Shown: in pieces, positions 28,501-41,199 of the stretch
Layout: every line of letters starts with the position of its first letter
Numbering within the stretch: the stretch's first letter is position 1
DNA from: Aphis gossypii
Lineage: Eukaryota > Arthropoda > Insecta > Hemiptera > Aphididae
NCBI RefSeq assembly: GCF_020184175.1
Contig: NC_065530.1
Coordinates: forward strand, 63,899,260 to 63,963,259
Reading direction: 5' to 3'
DNA length: 64,000 bases
The notes under the pieces: model-generated
The model's input: only the letters and a program-made list of their open reading frames with translations
The model's database searches: none
What the model was told of the DNA's origin: nothing
Translations under genes and position numbers: made by a program

Positions 28501-31500
28501 GACCATACCGTATATATTAATCCGATCAATGTAGGCGCTTGTACAAAATTATACACGTGCGTCGATCAAACGCATGTAATAAATAATGATAATATATAGT
28601 ATAGATAGGTATATTTTCACAAAGAGCGTCCGGTGATCATACGACACGCCTGTGCCAATTACAGTGAATAGTGGCTGTGCAGATAATGTCAATGAACGAT
28701 GTCCAAGAACCTATTCTGGGTGTAGTGGTGACGATAAAGGTCTTAGACGTCCTGGCACCCCTCGAGATGTTATGAGATTTTTAAACGGAGCATAAGGAAT
28801 GTGTTGGATCGCTTTACAATGATTTTTATTATACTTTCAAAATATAGAATCTGAGGTATCAATAATATGCAGTTTATTGTGTGTATATAACACCTTTTAA
28901 ACGAAATTGGAAATCTTTATCGGTATATCCTTCTCCAAAAACGGTTTGTCACGTTTGGATTTTTTTTATTTTCATCTACTTTTAGCTACCTACCTTTTAT
29001 ATAGGTAGGAACCGAATATAATAACATGATATTTTATAAAAATATTTAATAAATGCCGATTTTTCTATAGATATTATTAATGTCTAATAATCGATATGTA
29101 TAAATATTTCAAAGTACTCGAAAGCGCTGAAAAAGTGTTAACGTAAGATAAGGGTGAATAAGATATTATATAAAAGGAAAAATTATACTCTATACGCAAT
29201 CGATTTACCCAAAACGTAAAATGAAAGCGATATAGCGGGTAGATGCTGCAAATCCAATATAATATTATACATTAAATCACACACGACCGGTCTTTTTTTC
29301 GTCACGGCCAGCAATTGTCACACTATGCGAGGGGAAGAACAATTATGACTTGCTATTTTCATGGTTGGTCGGAGGACGTTTTAAAAAAAAAAGAAATCGC
29401 AAACTGGAGGTTATGAAACGATTTTTTATCTGTGCTCGGATAAAAACGTTGACAAAAGCCAACTGTTGCAGCTGACGAATGGCGTAATACTAAACATTTA
29501 TATTTTAAACGCGTTCGGTTGTCTGTCGGAAAAGCGAGTACGCTTTTAAGCACAAGACCAAACTTCATCTAATATATGAAATTCTTGATGTACATCATCG
29601 CAGTGTATACATATATTATAAAGTAGGCTCTGCGGCTACGTATGTGCGCGCGATGTGTGATGAGCCGAAAGCGATTTTGCATAGTTCTCCGTGTAAAGTT
29701 TTTAACGGTACCGGGTACACTATACATTATACGTCATGTATTATGCATATGCCGGTATTATTAAAGGATTTAAGTCTACAAACTTTTTTAACATTAGACG
29801 AATTGTTTGATAATATTTCATAAGTTATATACGTTATATACGTTTAGTACTGAAACCGTTTGTATTATGTTTAATACAAAAGCTTTACATTATATATACC
29901 AATATACTACCACATTTATAAGTACCTTAAACACTGAAAATTAATATATCGATAATGCCGTAATAATTTTCTTATTTAACGTGTTCAATTATACTTATGA
30001 GTATACTATAATGTGTAATAAAATACAGTATGTTTACCATGTAAATCGTGATTAGTCGTACAAAGACAAGCTTCTTGTTAAAACGAATTCAAATAACGTC
30101 GAAAATAATCAAAATAATTATAAACCGATTTTGAAGTTAATAGATGTCAATGACGTCACTAGTCACGAATACATGAGACGACGCCACAACAGTATGATAT
30201 AGAAACGTGCGTTGTGGGATTAACTCATCATGACGATAATACAACAACTTACCTAATAATAATTATTGTTTAAGCTGAATACATGTAATATTTTAATAAT
30301 AGGTATATTATATAAATATTACGACCATTGTGACCCAAGATTGTATTAAATATAGTGCATTGGAAAATTGAATTAAGGATAGAGAGACTCGCATCGAGTT
30401 AAATATAGCTTTAAAAAAATATATATACCTACATAGAAACGTTTTAATATTTTTATTTTGTAATATATTTTTAAAAAATCACTCGATATACTTATAATAC
30501 TTTTTATTTGTATAATATTTAAAAATTTAGTATAATAATTTTAATGTTAAAAAAAAACTTTTGTTATATTATGATTTATCTTCTAAACTAATATTTGTAT
30601 ACTGATAGATTTAACAGATAATTGCATATATATATTGAACTTACTGATATTTAGATATAATTAAAATATATATACAAATTGAATAGTCTATATTTATATA
30701 TTATGGTTCTATATTGCAGTAATGAACGTTATTTGAAATTGATCGTAAAACCCAAAACGACCATAAATGTATTTTCTCGTCAAATATATTTCGGTACGTA
30801 CTTACTGCACGTGACCATTATCGTTGTAGAAATCGCAGGCGATATTGAATCTCGACTAATTCCCAAGTGAAAAATCGAAAAACAACTAAGTACCTATGTA
30901 ATATACTACCAAACGGAAACATTAACTAATTTATTATTCCATCGTTATAATTTATACGAGTACAATGACATAATATTACACACAAACTTTTGAACGCTTG
31001 TCGTCAGATGGTTTTTGCCGTGGGAAGAGGGTAACCAGACAACGTTATCTTTAACCACCCGAAGTTTGTTGTTGTTTTCATTGTCATGTATTCAAAAGCT
31101 TTATTATGGGCCCAGAATCGTCCTTGTAAGCAGTTAAAGCCAATCGGATGAGAGGAAAAAATAGCCGTTTTTAGGAAGTGGCCGAGTTGGTCGTGTCCGG
31201 CGTGTTAGTGATTTCCAATAGTTTTAGACGCTCACAATGGAACATTTACGGCACGCGAGTTCTACCTTCCCTTTCGTTTCATTCCAACCGTACTATAGTG
31301 AAACAAAGGATAAACTTTCCCTCAAAATCCCTAGAGTTTAGGGCCTAGACCAACGCTTAAAGTCCATACACATACCCGCGTGACAGAGTTCTTTGCTCGT
31401 TCGGCCGATACATTTCGGAGCTACCGGATAAAAATTAATCAAAATGACCAGTGATTCAAGAAAACAACGAAACTATATAGGTAATAACGCTGAATTATTA

Positions 31501-31973
31501 TTTTTTAATCTTGCTTTACAATTATATTCTAAATGGTATATAGTTATTATTAGCACGTTCCTGAAGTTGTAGCTGCAGAAGTTAACGAGACGAAGAGACG
31601 CAAAATTAGCCGGTAAATATTATCCTTATAATACTAATGTCGCGATACATAATTATGCCAGATTTAATATATCCAGTCATGATCGAGATAAAAATCTACT
31701 AAATCATTTCCTCAATTCACCACATAATATAATATATACCTACATAGATATATCTTTACTCGTATACGTATCGTGTCGGCCGTACATATTTTGTTTGCGG
31801 ATATTTGCGTGGGTGGAAAGGGGAAAACACGACGTCATGAAGCGAGTGTATTAATCCGATGCGTGAGACCTTACATAAGTCTAAACCCTTCCGACGGCGA
31901 CAAACGTATAATCTAAACACATACTTGTGTATATATATATTTATAAAATATAAATACACAGATATACATGTAC

Positions 31974-32132
31974 CTACGTCTCGGGAAGGCCAAAGTAGCT
32001 GGGTGGGTGTACAACGGAGCGTTTTATTTGTTCACTTCCTCCGTTGGTAACAAGGGGTTGGAAATCCGTCTCAGGTGCGTTTACGGTGAGATTACGCGGC
32101 GGCACTGGCAGCGGACGGACGCGCATTGACAT
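31974..32132 (-). CDS. Unrecognised 52-residue small ORF (doubtful)
   Basis: An ATG-started frame (MSMRVRPLPVPPRNLTV at its start, ending SYFGLPET before TAG) lies in a GC-richer block. It is Pro-rich with a composition less AT-driven than neighbouring frames. No poly(A) signal follows closely, no splice sites bracket it, and no family is recognised. An internal acceptor-like CGCTGCCAG is present. Confidence 0.15.
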   Translation of the reverse strand: MSMRVRPLPVPPRNLTVNAPETDFQPLVTNGGSEQIKRSVVHPPSYFGLPET

Positions 32133-35100
32133 GATAAAACGAACCGAAATTCGATTTCCTCTCTCTTCTGTATACGGTGCTAACGTTATATAGGTATACG
32201 TCACTGCGTATACCTATATATAACACGTGAAAGGGACGACGACGATTTTTATACGACTCGTCGCCGTAACTTCCCTTTCCTCACAACTCGTGCATCGCCA
32301 CCTCCGAAGTCACCCTCCGTATCGACTTTACGATCGTTGTCATACCGTCGTCAGCGAGTGACTCGTCAACTTTTGTGAGCGGGCACATAAAAGTACGATA
32401 GGAAAAAACTTAGAACGCATTTAACTAGACGATTTTTCTTTTTGTAAGAAACAACAATGGTGCACGTGTTTTTATTTATGAAAATTAGAAGTAAGTATAA
32501 CACATAGCCGTTGACGAACAATTACCGTACCTTAGCTTAAACACATATTTTACGAATCATAAATCATCGTCACTTATACTGTATACGCGAATATTGTTCC
32601 TTACACATATTGTGTATAAGTCGGTGCCTATTCGAGATTTAGACTCAGACACACGAGTATAGCAATCAAGCTCTGCTCCTCTCCTACTTTCTCCGCCGCG
32701 CCGTGTCGAAAATGAAAAAATATAATGAAACACAATACAATATAATATACAGAGCGGAAACGGTTGGATTCCAACCATAATATGATGACCCCCTGTTATA
32801 ATAATATATTATATAATATTATGATACACAGCGATTTTATTACAAAAATTGAGCATCATATTATTATCGTTATAATAACAAACACTAACGTACTTTTTTT
32901 TCTTCAAAAACACAAAAATCACTGGTCTTAGATACAACAAAATCAAACATATAGTGTGTTGGTTTACAGAAATCACCCGACCTGTGTATACATATCATAG
33001 TGTACAATAGTAATATATTATATAGCTCATATTGTGTATAATATAATGTAGAACGATAGTTGTTTAATTGTGCACTACAGAACGACGTAGGTATTAATAA
33101 TGTGCATTCATTGATACGATAATGGTTTTGACAGCGTATCATTAACTTAACGTTGCCTGGGCCGAGGGTTTAAAAACGCCGCGGTTCTACGTGTGTTTAA
33201 TAATAATAAAATTTATTACATACACGCAGCCCGGTGTTGTACCGTTGAACGACTATGTTGGTCGTTTTCGTGCGGCGGAACAATAATATATAAATAACGA
33301 ACAAAAAAAGCTGAGGTCGACGGGGAACTCACAACTGACACGTTGCAGTCGCGTTTTCATTTTTTTTTTTTACTACGACAAAGCTATAACACACAAAAAC
33401 CGCGATGAACGTATAATAATAATAATATATTACATCATAATATGTTCGATGGTATTAGATTTATTTTATTTAGGTTTTTTTTTTTTTAATTTCCTGCCAA
33501 TTATTCAAATCCAACAACCTACTGCAACAGACGTGTACGAGTTATTATTCCAAACGAGGTTTTATATATATACTATTTATCAGTAATTCATATATATATG
33601 AGTTACCTATCGCATCGGAATCGCAAATCGGAAATACGCCATGCATTATCCGGCACTCTGTCTCTGAGTGCGTACAAGTATTGTTATAAAATATATAATA
33701 TATTATCCCGAAGTACATAATATGTATTATATATTCGAGTATTATGTGATTTCGTCGACAAGTTTTTTTTTTTTTTTTAACTGATTATTGTTTGTGCCAC
33801 GTTAAAATCGCATGTCATTGATATCCCGAAGGTGGGTATATCAGCGAGGGTGGGCCGCAGTGTTTTTCCCCGTTTCTCGCACGCGACCGATAATTTTATT
33901 TTTCAAATTATAAACCAATAATCGATTACTGTACTATATAATTATAATGTAATACGAGTGTATGTATATTGATTTAAACTTAAATATAATATAATATATA
34001 GTCGTTACCCAGCTCCACTCTAATAAACTCGTTAGAATTCAATAAACTTTTGCGCGACTATTGTTAAATAACAAAGTGGAAGTACACAAAACCAAATATA
34101 ATATTATTTCTGAGTCAATATTTGTTTTGTCGTCATAGTATTACGTATAGGACTATAGGTAGTTCACCGTATAACGTATAGGTATAATATTATATTAATT
34201 ATTATGTTAATCACTTATTATGACGATCGACGTGATTCAGTCGGATAAGCTATATATTTAATAAGCCACTTCGCTTCCATACTATATCGTGGTAGTGATA
34301 AAATACGCAAAATAAAACTTGAGAGCGGATTGGAATAGTTATTACGATATAGTATGTATAATATATACTTATTATTAAATATTGATTAAATGCAGATTTA
34401 TAATGAAAATATTTAAACGTGCGTTCTCTGTATAATATTATACCATCGAATAATAATAAAATTATAAGCCATCTAAACTAATAACACATAATTTTTTTTT
34501 CATAGATCGTTAATTTTATTTTTTTTAATGGACGAAATAAAATTATTTATGATATTATTAAAAAATTACTTGCCAAAGCTCAGTCGACATACTACGAACA
34601 AGAGAAAACGACAACTGATCGCTGACCACAATGAACATGATATAATTGATGTAACTGTTTACTAACCACATACCTATATATTGAATGTTACGATTTTGAT
34701 AAGTATTACAATTAGAATTCGACGTTAGTTCGTCGTATATTTTTTACGTAAAAATGTTTATAAATCTGTATATTTCAATAATATTAACGAGAAGAATATC
34801 CGTAAAATATACTGACAGGTTATAATATAATAATTATATCTATATTGTAATAATATACATAGTATTATACGTTATTATTATTCGCGGAGTTAGGCCCTTT
34901 TGAATTTGTCTGGTTACGTCGATCTCGTCGAATACCTAGCGACAAACTTATAAAAAATCAATCCAACAAACATTCTGTGAATAATAATAACGTATGATAA
35001 ACGCGGGGTATAAGTCGTATTCGGCGCGCGCCGGAACGGTATCACCGCAGCGCGCCGTTCTTTTCCCTCGCGGGTGATTTTACCGTTGCCGCGGGGACGC

Positions 35101-38100
35101 TGCACGCGCGTAATAATAATATTTTATAATAACATTGTGTACCTACGAATCCCTATCTACGCATGCGAACGTACGTATCAAACAATGCACTCGACTAGGA
35201 TTATAGACCATACCATACGCATAGCATGTGCTGTATTTTTTAAGAGATTTGCCAGGACAAACACGTGTTTCGCCAAAATCTACGGCGTCACGATTAGGGT
35301 GAACAAAATTAATAGTAGTGAAACTGAAAAAAAAAGAAATTTTATTTTGTCTGCTGAATTTCGTGCTATATAATATTATTGTTATAATTTGGAATCAAAT
35401 TGTCTCGGTTAAGCAAAAGCAAAAGGACATCGATGTACCTACATGAACATCGGTCATATTATAACATATTATAAACATTCGATATAATTTAGTGAAATAT
35501 ATTATAAAAAAAAAAATATTCGCATCTGGAGGAATAATCTTTAAATTTCTATATTTCTTGAAAATTTATTTAAAATCTTCTATTTTAATTCAAACACTTA
35601 CATACAAGTATCATCCTCTTGATACAACGTATGCTGCGATTATCATAATGTACTACCGTGTCCACTATATGGGTAGATCACGATTATTATTATTATTATT
35701 ACATAACATAGTGTATGATAATAATATTATTATTATACCATATAGTATATCACATATTACGATAGTTCGTGGGAGAGGTCGTAAACGTATAATACACGTA
35801 TCGCTCGTACACGAAACGGTTTTGTGAGAGTCTCGGCTGAAATGAATATGTTTGTTAATTAAGGCATCCAACGACGACGATATTATTATTATAAACATAG
35901 GTATATTTGTTATTAGTAATAACTTATTACTTATGTCGTTGTATGCATACCTAGTTAGTTTTTTTCATATGTATAATAATTTATATCTATGATATTATAA
36001 TGTCATGAAAAAAAAAAAATAGAAAAAGACGTGTTACTACTTTATTCATAATAGTAACTTTTTTATGGATATTTTAAACATTTTTAACACAGGGTACATA
36101 CCGAAATTTAGCAAAATCAATTTTTTTTAATATTAGGTAACATGTATTTTCTTAATTATTTCCAGTAGATTTTTTTTTTTTATCAAAAGTTTTATAGCTG
36201 AATCATTAATGTTACGGTTCATTGTTTTATTAACAACACTCTCTTACTCTCGTAGTAAACTAATTACCTAATAGTTTTGATTAAAAACAATTATAATTAT
36301 AAATCAGTTTTAGTTTTCCGTATTTTCGTTTTTTCCAAATAAAGTTTAATAGTATTTGTTTTAAATAAAATGTTAAAAATTAAAAAGTTTTAATGTTCGT
36401 GAACATATCGCAAGCTATCGCATAAAATAAAGTAAATATTATAGCTGAGAGAAATTATATGGATATATATACAATTAATATGTATACCTAACTATTAATG
36501 TTCGATAAGTGTTCATTAAATAGCACTCAGTCTTGCTGTAATACCTTATTAGCTTATTGGCTCGCAAACGATTATTAGCGAATTTAACGAACGATTCATT
36601 GCACGCAAGGTCGGTGCTCGAATGACACAACATAATACTATAATATAAATCGGCGAACATTTAACTGAATGAACTGTAATTTACTTTGTCTGGTACTGGA
36701 CAAATACACGTTTTCATCGTGCAGGCGAGCACTAATACAGTGTTAACAGAACTTGATATAAACGGCCAGTATAGCATTATAATATTAGATGACCGTCGTT
36801 GTAATATCGAACGAAATGATTCAACTATATTTATACTCAGAAAAAAAACACTATAAAAAAATTTATTGAAAACAATAATAGTCATAATCGTTCAATGCAT
36901 GCTTAAAATTTTGTATAAATAAATTTTCCATTAAAAATAAAGAAACAAGTCGTTATTATTATTTTTAAATTGGATACTATCGATCCATAATAATTATTAA
37001 AAACATAAATATGATGTAAGATACATTTTATTGTGTACACGCGCCAGTAGTGACAGAATCCGATCGTAAGTATCAAGTACAATGTACATACAATACAAGC
37101 CATGTAGTATTGCACGGATTTAATTTTTTCTTGTTTAAAAGTATGACGGGCACGGCTTGGCTTTTAGTGCAGCTCGGCGAAAACAATAAAATAATACTGC
37201 GACGGCCACTCGACTCGCGTCTGCGGGTGGTGAAAAAAGAATGAAGAGAATTATAACAAAAAAAAAAAAGGTTCTCAAATACATTATATTATATACATAA
37301 TACGCGCACCTCTCGAAAAGCAGTCGAGTAGGAACCACTAACTCGGTTTCTGTGTATTTTTCATCGTACTTAAGTGAATTTACCGAATATAATATGTACT
37401 AGCTAGCTTGAAATAATATACATATACCATCTTCCTATATAAAGGTATACCTACTGTAAAATGCAACAACAGTATAGAGCAGAGTCTAAAAGTTGGCGAG
37501 GAGGTTTTTTTTTATTTACTCTAACAGTCGCCAAATTTAAAAGAAAGGTTCGATTCGCATTTTCATAGAAATTAATTATACATGATATTTTACTTGAGTT
37601 TTAAGACGTTATATTTACATTGATCGATTTAAAGTTTATCAACTATAAGAATAACCGCTGATGGCTTTAGGCATCGCTGTTATGTAATAATAACAACAAT
37701 TTTTTTGTTTCAAAAATAGGTAAATATAGAAATTATGACTACCTAAGGTTTACTATTTAAACGTTTTTAAAAAATAGAGTGTTGAATAGATTTTGGTTTA
37801 ACTTGACTTTATGCTTGTAATTATAACTTAGCCTGTGGATAAAAGTAGTTTAAATTTAAAACCAATATAATAATACCACGATTGCGTTGACGCTATTTTA
37901 CATAAAAAAATAATTGTTCTGCCTCACTTTACATAAGTGAAAATTACAAATTAGTTATTTTTTCTCAATAAATTTCATTTAATATTCATACGATCAATCG
38001 ATGAATAATAATTTTTAAAAACTAGGTAAGATGTTTTTTTTTTTTTTTTGTAGAAACGAATAATAGGACCATAATTTATGTATATCTATATAAAATAACC

Positions 38101-40545
38101 ACTGTATACCGGAACTTGTAATGATTTTAACTTTATTTTTCGATTTCGTGGGTAGAAAAAATAAAATAATGAGAATAATAACCGTTTTTGTGTACTTAAT
38201 AAAAACGACATTTAAATCTCTTACAATACGTTTTGTCTCGTACATTAGGGTCGTTTAATTATTTGATTTACATATTTAACATATAATGTAAGCCCCCGTA
38301 ATATATATAGTCAGTAAAATTATAACCGGTTTAATGCCTAATGCCTAGAATGTAACATTTATTTTGTGGTTAAATCATTATATTTGACTGAAAAAAGAAA
38401 ATAAGAACAGCAGTATACCTACTTATTTATTATTAAAACAAATTGAAAAATTGTAAATGCATATTATGCATATACTAACCACAAGCTAACTTATCAAGCC
38501 AAAGTAAAATATTCATATTACAAATTTACAAATAATATTGTTTTCTGATATAGGTTGGATCATTGGTTAATAGATAAATAGATTAATATAGAGTAAGAAT
38601 ACTTAAAATAAATTAAACTGTTTTTTTCGCATTCGAATTTTAAACGGGATAAAATAAAACAATATATTATATATTATATTATATACATTCCGTAAACGAT
38701 TAGAATTTTAACCAACAAGTGTGTCATTATATTTTGTAAGGATCGTAGCCCATAGATATAATACTGTTATCGTCGGCATTCGGATTCGAAGGAATCGAAA
38801 AATTCGTACGTAATGGCTGTTATATTGAATAACCTATACGATTGAGGTTTTCGAATAGATAGTTACTGTAAAATGGCGGAGATTTGTTTACGACTTTGGA
38901 TCACTGCGTAAAAGAGCAAACGTCCTATTCCGGAAACGCGAGAATACGATACCGATAGCAAGCGGCATAAATATATTTTTTAGTATATAATATTATTATA
39001 AATTATAACGAACGTGTAATATCCGTCGACGTTTAAACTACGGTATAGTATAACGTTATTTGCTCGCAAGTGCAATATAACGCATCGTGCAACGCGATCC
39101 CGAAGAGCTCAGACTATTTTTTTTTCGGCATAAGCCGATTAAACAGTGCAGGGAGAGAGTTTCACGGCGAGAACGACAGGCGCACAGATAGACAAAGAGA
39201 GACGGTGGAAATAAAGTGCACCGGTGTAGGTACGTTGACAAATTAAATGTCAGACGACATTTCTGCTCGAGGACTTCGTCGTCGGTATAATTATAATACG
39301 CGTACATGCGCACAAGATATAATAATATGTATTATTACTACTGCTCCGCTGCACTGATGTTTAATGGAATCGTGTTGCACACACACATACACATCGCATC
39401 GCTAATTAGCCGTCGTCGGCGATGAGTGCGTTCTGTAGTAGTACCTTGCTGTAGTATACCACTATAACCATGTGTCCATATACTATAGCTATATAGCGTG
39501 TATTATAATATATTATATTTTTGAATTTGAACACATATACTTCGACTAGTGGCTGGTAAAGACCGGGCGGGAATGGAAAAAAAGTGACGAGTTTGTAAGA
39601 CGCTTAAAATATAATATATTTTATACCTATATGAATTATAAGTATGTGTGTAGTATGTGTGTGTATTTAGATGTATAAATCTCTGTAAACGAGTAAATGT
39701 TTAAATCCTTTAATGGGATTTCAAAAATACGTTTAAATTAATAATTATTACTCGATCCGCATGGCTGCATCAACACACACGTGTGACAACTATTATGAGT
39801 TTATGACTATGTTTTATTATTAAACACATTAATATAACATACGCATATACGTGTATTCGTGTATAAATCGAAAAAGCATTTCTTTGATGTCTGTTCGTTT
39901 AATTTGCTGTAATAAATTGGTTTATATATTTACCTAGATAGAATATTTTGTAAGTATATATGTATTGTAAGTTGTATGTATAGGAAAAGGAAATTATGTT
40001 TTATTAAATTCTCAAGAATTTACCTTTTACCTTCTCTCTAATTCACCATCCGGATGTATTGACCGAGAAAATGTTCGCTGAAAATGGTTTAGGTTGTTGG
40101 AAATAAAAAAAAAATGTCGACGAATACCAGCCAAAGAGTGATCAACCTTTTATTTGAATAGGAACTACCGCCTCAAACGCACTTTTATTTTTTATAGTCA
40201 GGTGATTTTTTTTCCCATTCATTTTATATTACTTTCTAATGCGTTTTTGCTTTTACGAACAATTTGCCTAACTGGCAACTACACTTAACTGCGAACGTTG
40301 CAATTATATACCCAAAAAAGTATTCAATAAACTGAATAAAAGGTTAAATTATTGTGCGCGAACGTTGTTTATTCAGATGAATACGGATATTGATTAGCAA
40401 AGTTATACTTAAAAACGTATTATACTTATAAACATTAATTGATCTTTACAATAATTAACTTGACTTTTAACGATATTAATTTTATCACTGCCAATCCAAA
40501 CTGAATATACAGTTTATAGTATACAGACAAATACTGAATGAAGAA

Positions 40546-40833
40546 CTAGAAAAAAATAATTTTAAAACTTAAAACATTATCTTGATTTAGTTTTGCAAGA
40601 ATCGAGGACATCTGCGACGGATCATGAAAAATAATGTGAAAAACCGAGGCGAGAACAACGACATTAAGACGAATAACACCACCGTGTGACGGAGATGGAT
40701 GAGGGTCGCGACTCGGACAGACAACCGTATAGTGTGCGACTTGTGCGGGCGCGAGATCGATAGGCCGCGTGATTTTAATCAGAGTGGCGTTTCGTTTAAG
40801 GAGAAAACTGTATAAACCTTTCTCCGCAGCCAT
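40546..40833 (-). CDS. Unrecognised 95-residue ORF, left member of a divergent pair
   Basis: The frame begins at an ATG in strong context (A at -3, G at +4), reads MAAEKGLYSFLLKRNATL at its start and runs 95 residues to TAG. The middle is Pro/His/Ser-containing, followed by a hydrophobic patch (VIRLNVVVLASVFHIIF). The start lies about 50 bases from a TATA-like sequence at 40881-40890. A second ATG-started frame runs the opposite way from the other side. It is inside intron 2 of the coiled-coil gene, on the same strand. No domain is recognised and no AATAAA was seen just downstream. Chance is possible, but it is one of the better small frames here. Confidence 0.25.
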   Translation of the reverse strand: MAAEKGLYSFLLKRNATLIKITRPIDLAPAQVAHYTVVCPSRDPHPSPSHGGVIRLNVVVLASVFHIIFHDPSQMSSILAKLNQDNVLSFKIIFF

Positions 40834-40880
40834 TCTCTCTGCCACTGGACACAAACGGCGGCGACCTAAGTGCCGTCAGC

Positions 40881-40890
40881 TATATAAAAG
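40881..40890 (+). promoter_or_regulatory. Candidate TATA box between divergent ORFs
   Basis: TATATAAAAG preceded by C matches the animal TATA-box consensus on the plus strand. The reverse orientation also offers TATATA for the minus strand. It lies in a GC-rich block, 49 bases upstream of the ATG at 40939 and 48 bases from the minus-strand ATG at 40833. Plus-strand initiation would be expected near 40912. Confidence 0.3.
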
Positions 40891-40938
40891 ACCCTTTTCG
40901 CCGTAGCGCGTCTAAAATATCTAAATTATGGGCGCCGA

Positions 40939-41199
40939 ATGTTTATGACAGGCTCGGAGGGCAATTTGTCCTCGGAGCCCATATTATATTATTGTTCGCG
41001 TATATTATATTATTATACATCTTCCCGGGAGGATGTATTATTTTGGTGGGACCAAACGGCAAACGCGCCATCGAAGTTCAAGTGGGCGTACTCGCATATA
41101 TATGTATACACACATACTTCCCCGAGCGGAAGTCGACGGTTAAATGGCATGATCGCTAAACTTCTTCGTTCTTCCCCATTTCCAGCATTGTTTCAGTAA
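40939..41199 (+). CDS. Unrecognised 86-residue ORF, right member of a divergent pair
   Basis: The frame begins MFMTGSEGNLSSEPILYY and continues through a Trp-containing middle (EDVLFWWDQTANAPSKFKW) to FPALFQ before TAA. A short frame starting at 40928 overlaps its start. The TATA-like sequence at 40881 would place transcription start just upstream. Parts of the frame are TATA simple sequence, which argues for chance. No family is recognised. Confidence 0.2.
   Translation: MFMTGSEGNLSSEPILYYCSRILYYYTSSREDVLFWWDQTANAPSKFKWAYSHIYVYTHTSPSGSRRLNGMIAKLLRSSPFPALFQ

Noticed and set aside
30800..30856. Possible minus-strand exon ending CACGTGCA at a GTAAGT donor
   Set aside because: The 50-base segment would break the phase between exons 2 and 3, and its acceptor is weak. 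It was not added to the gene model.
37540..37560. GGTTCGATTCGC, resembling a tRNA B box
   Set aside because: No A box at the right distance and no cloverleaf-forming stems were found around it.
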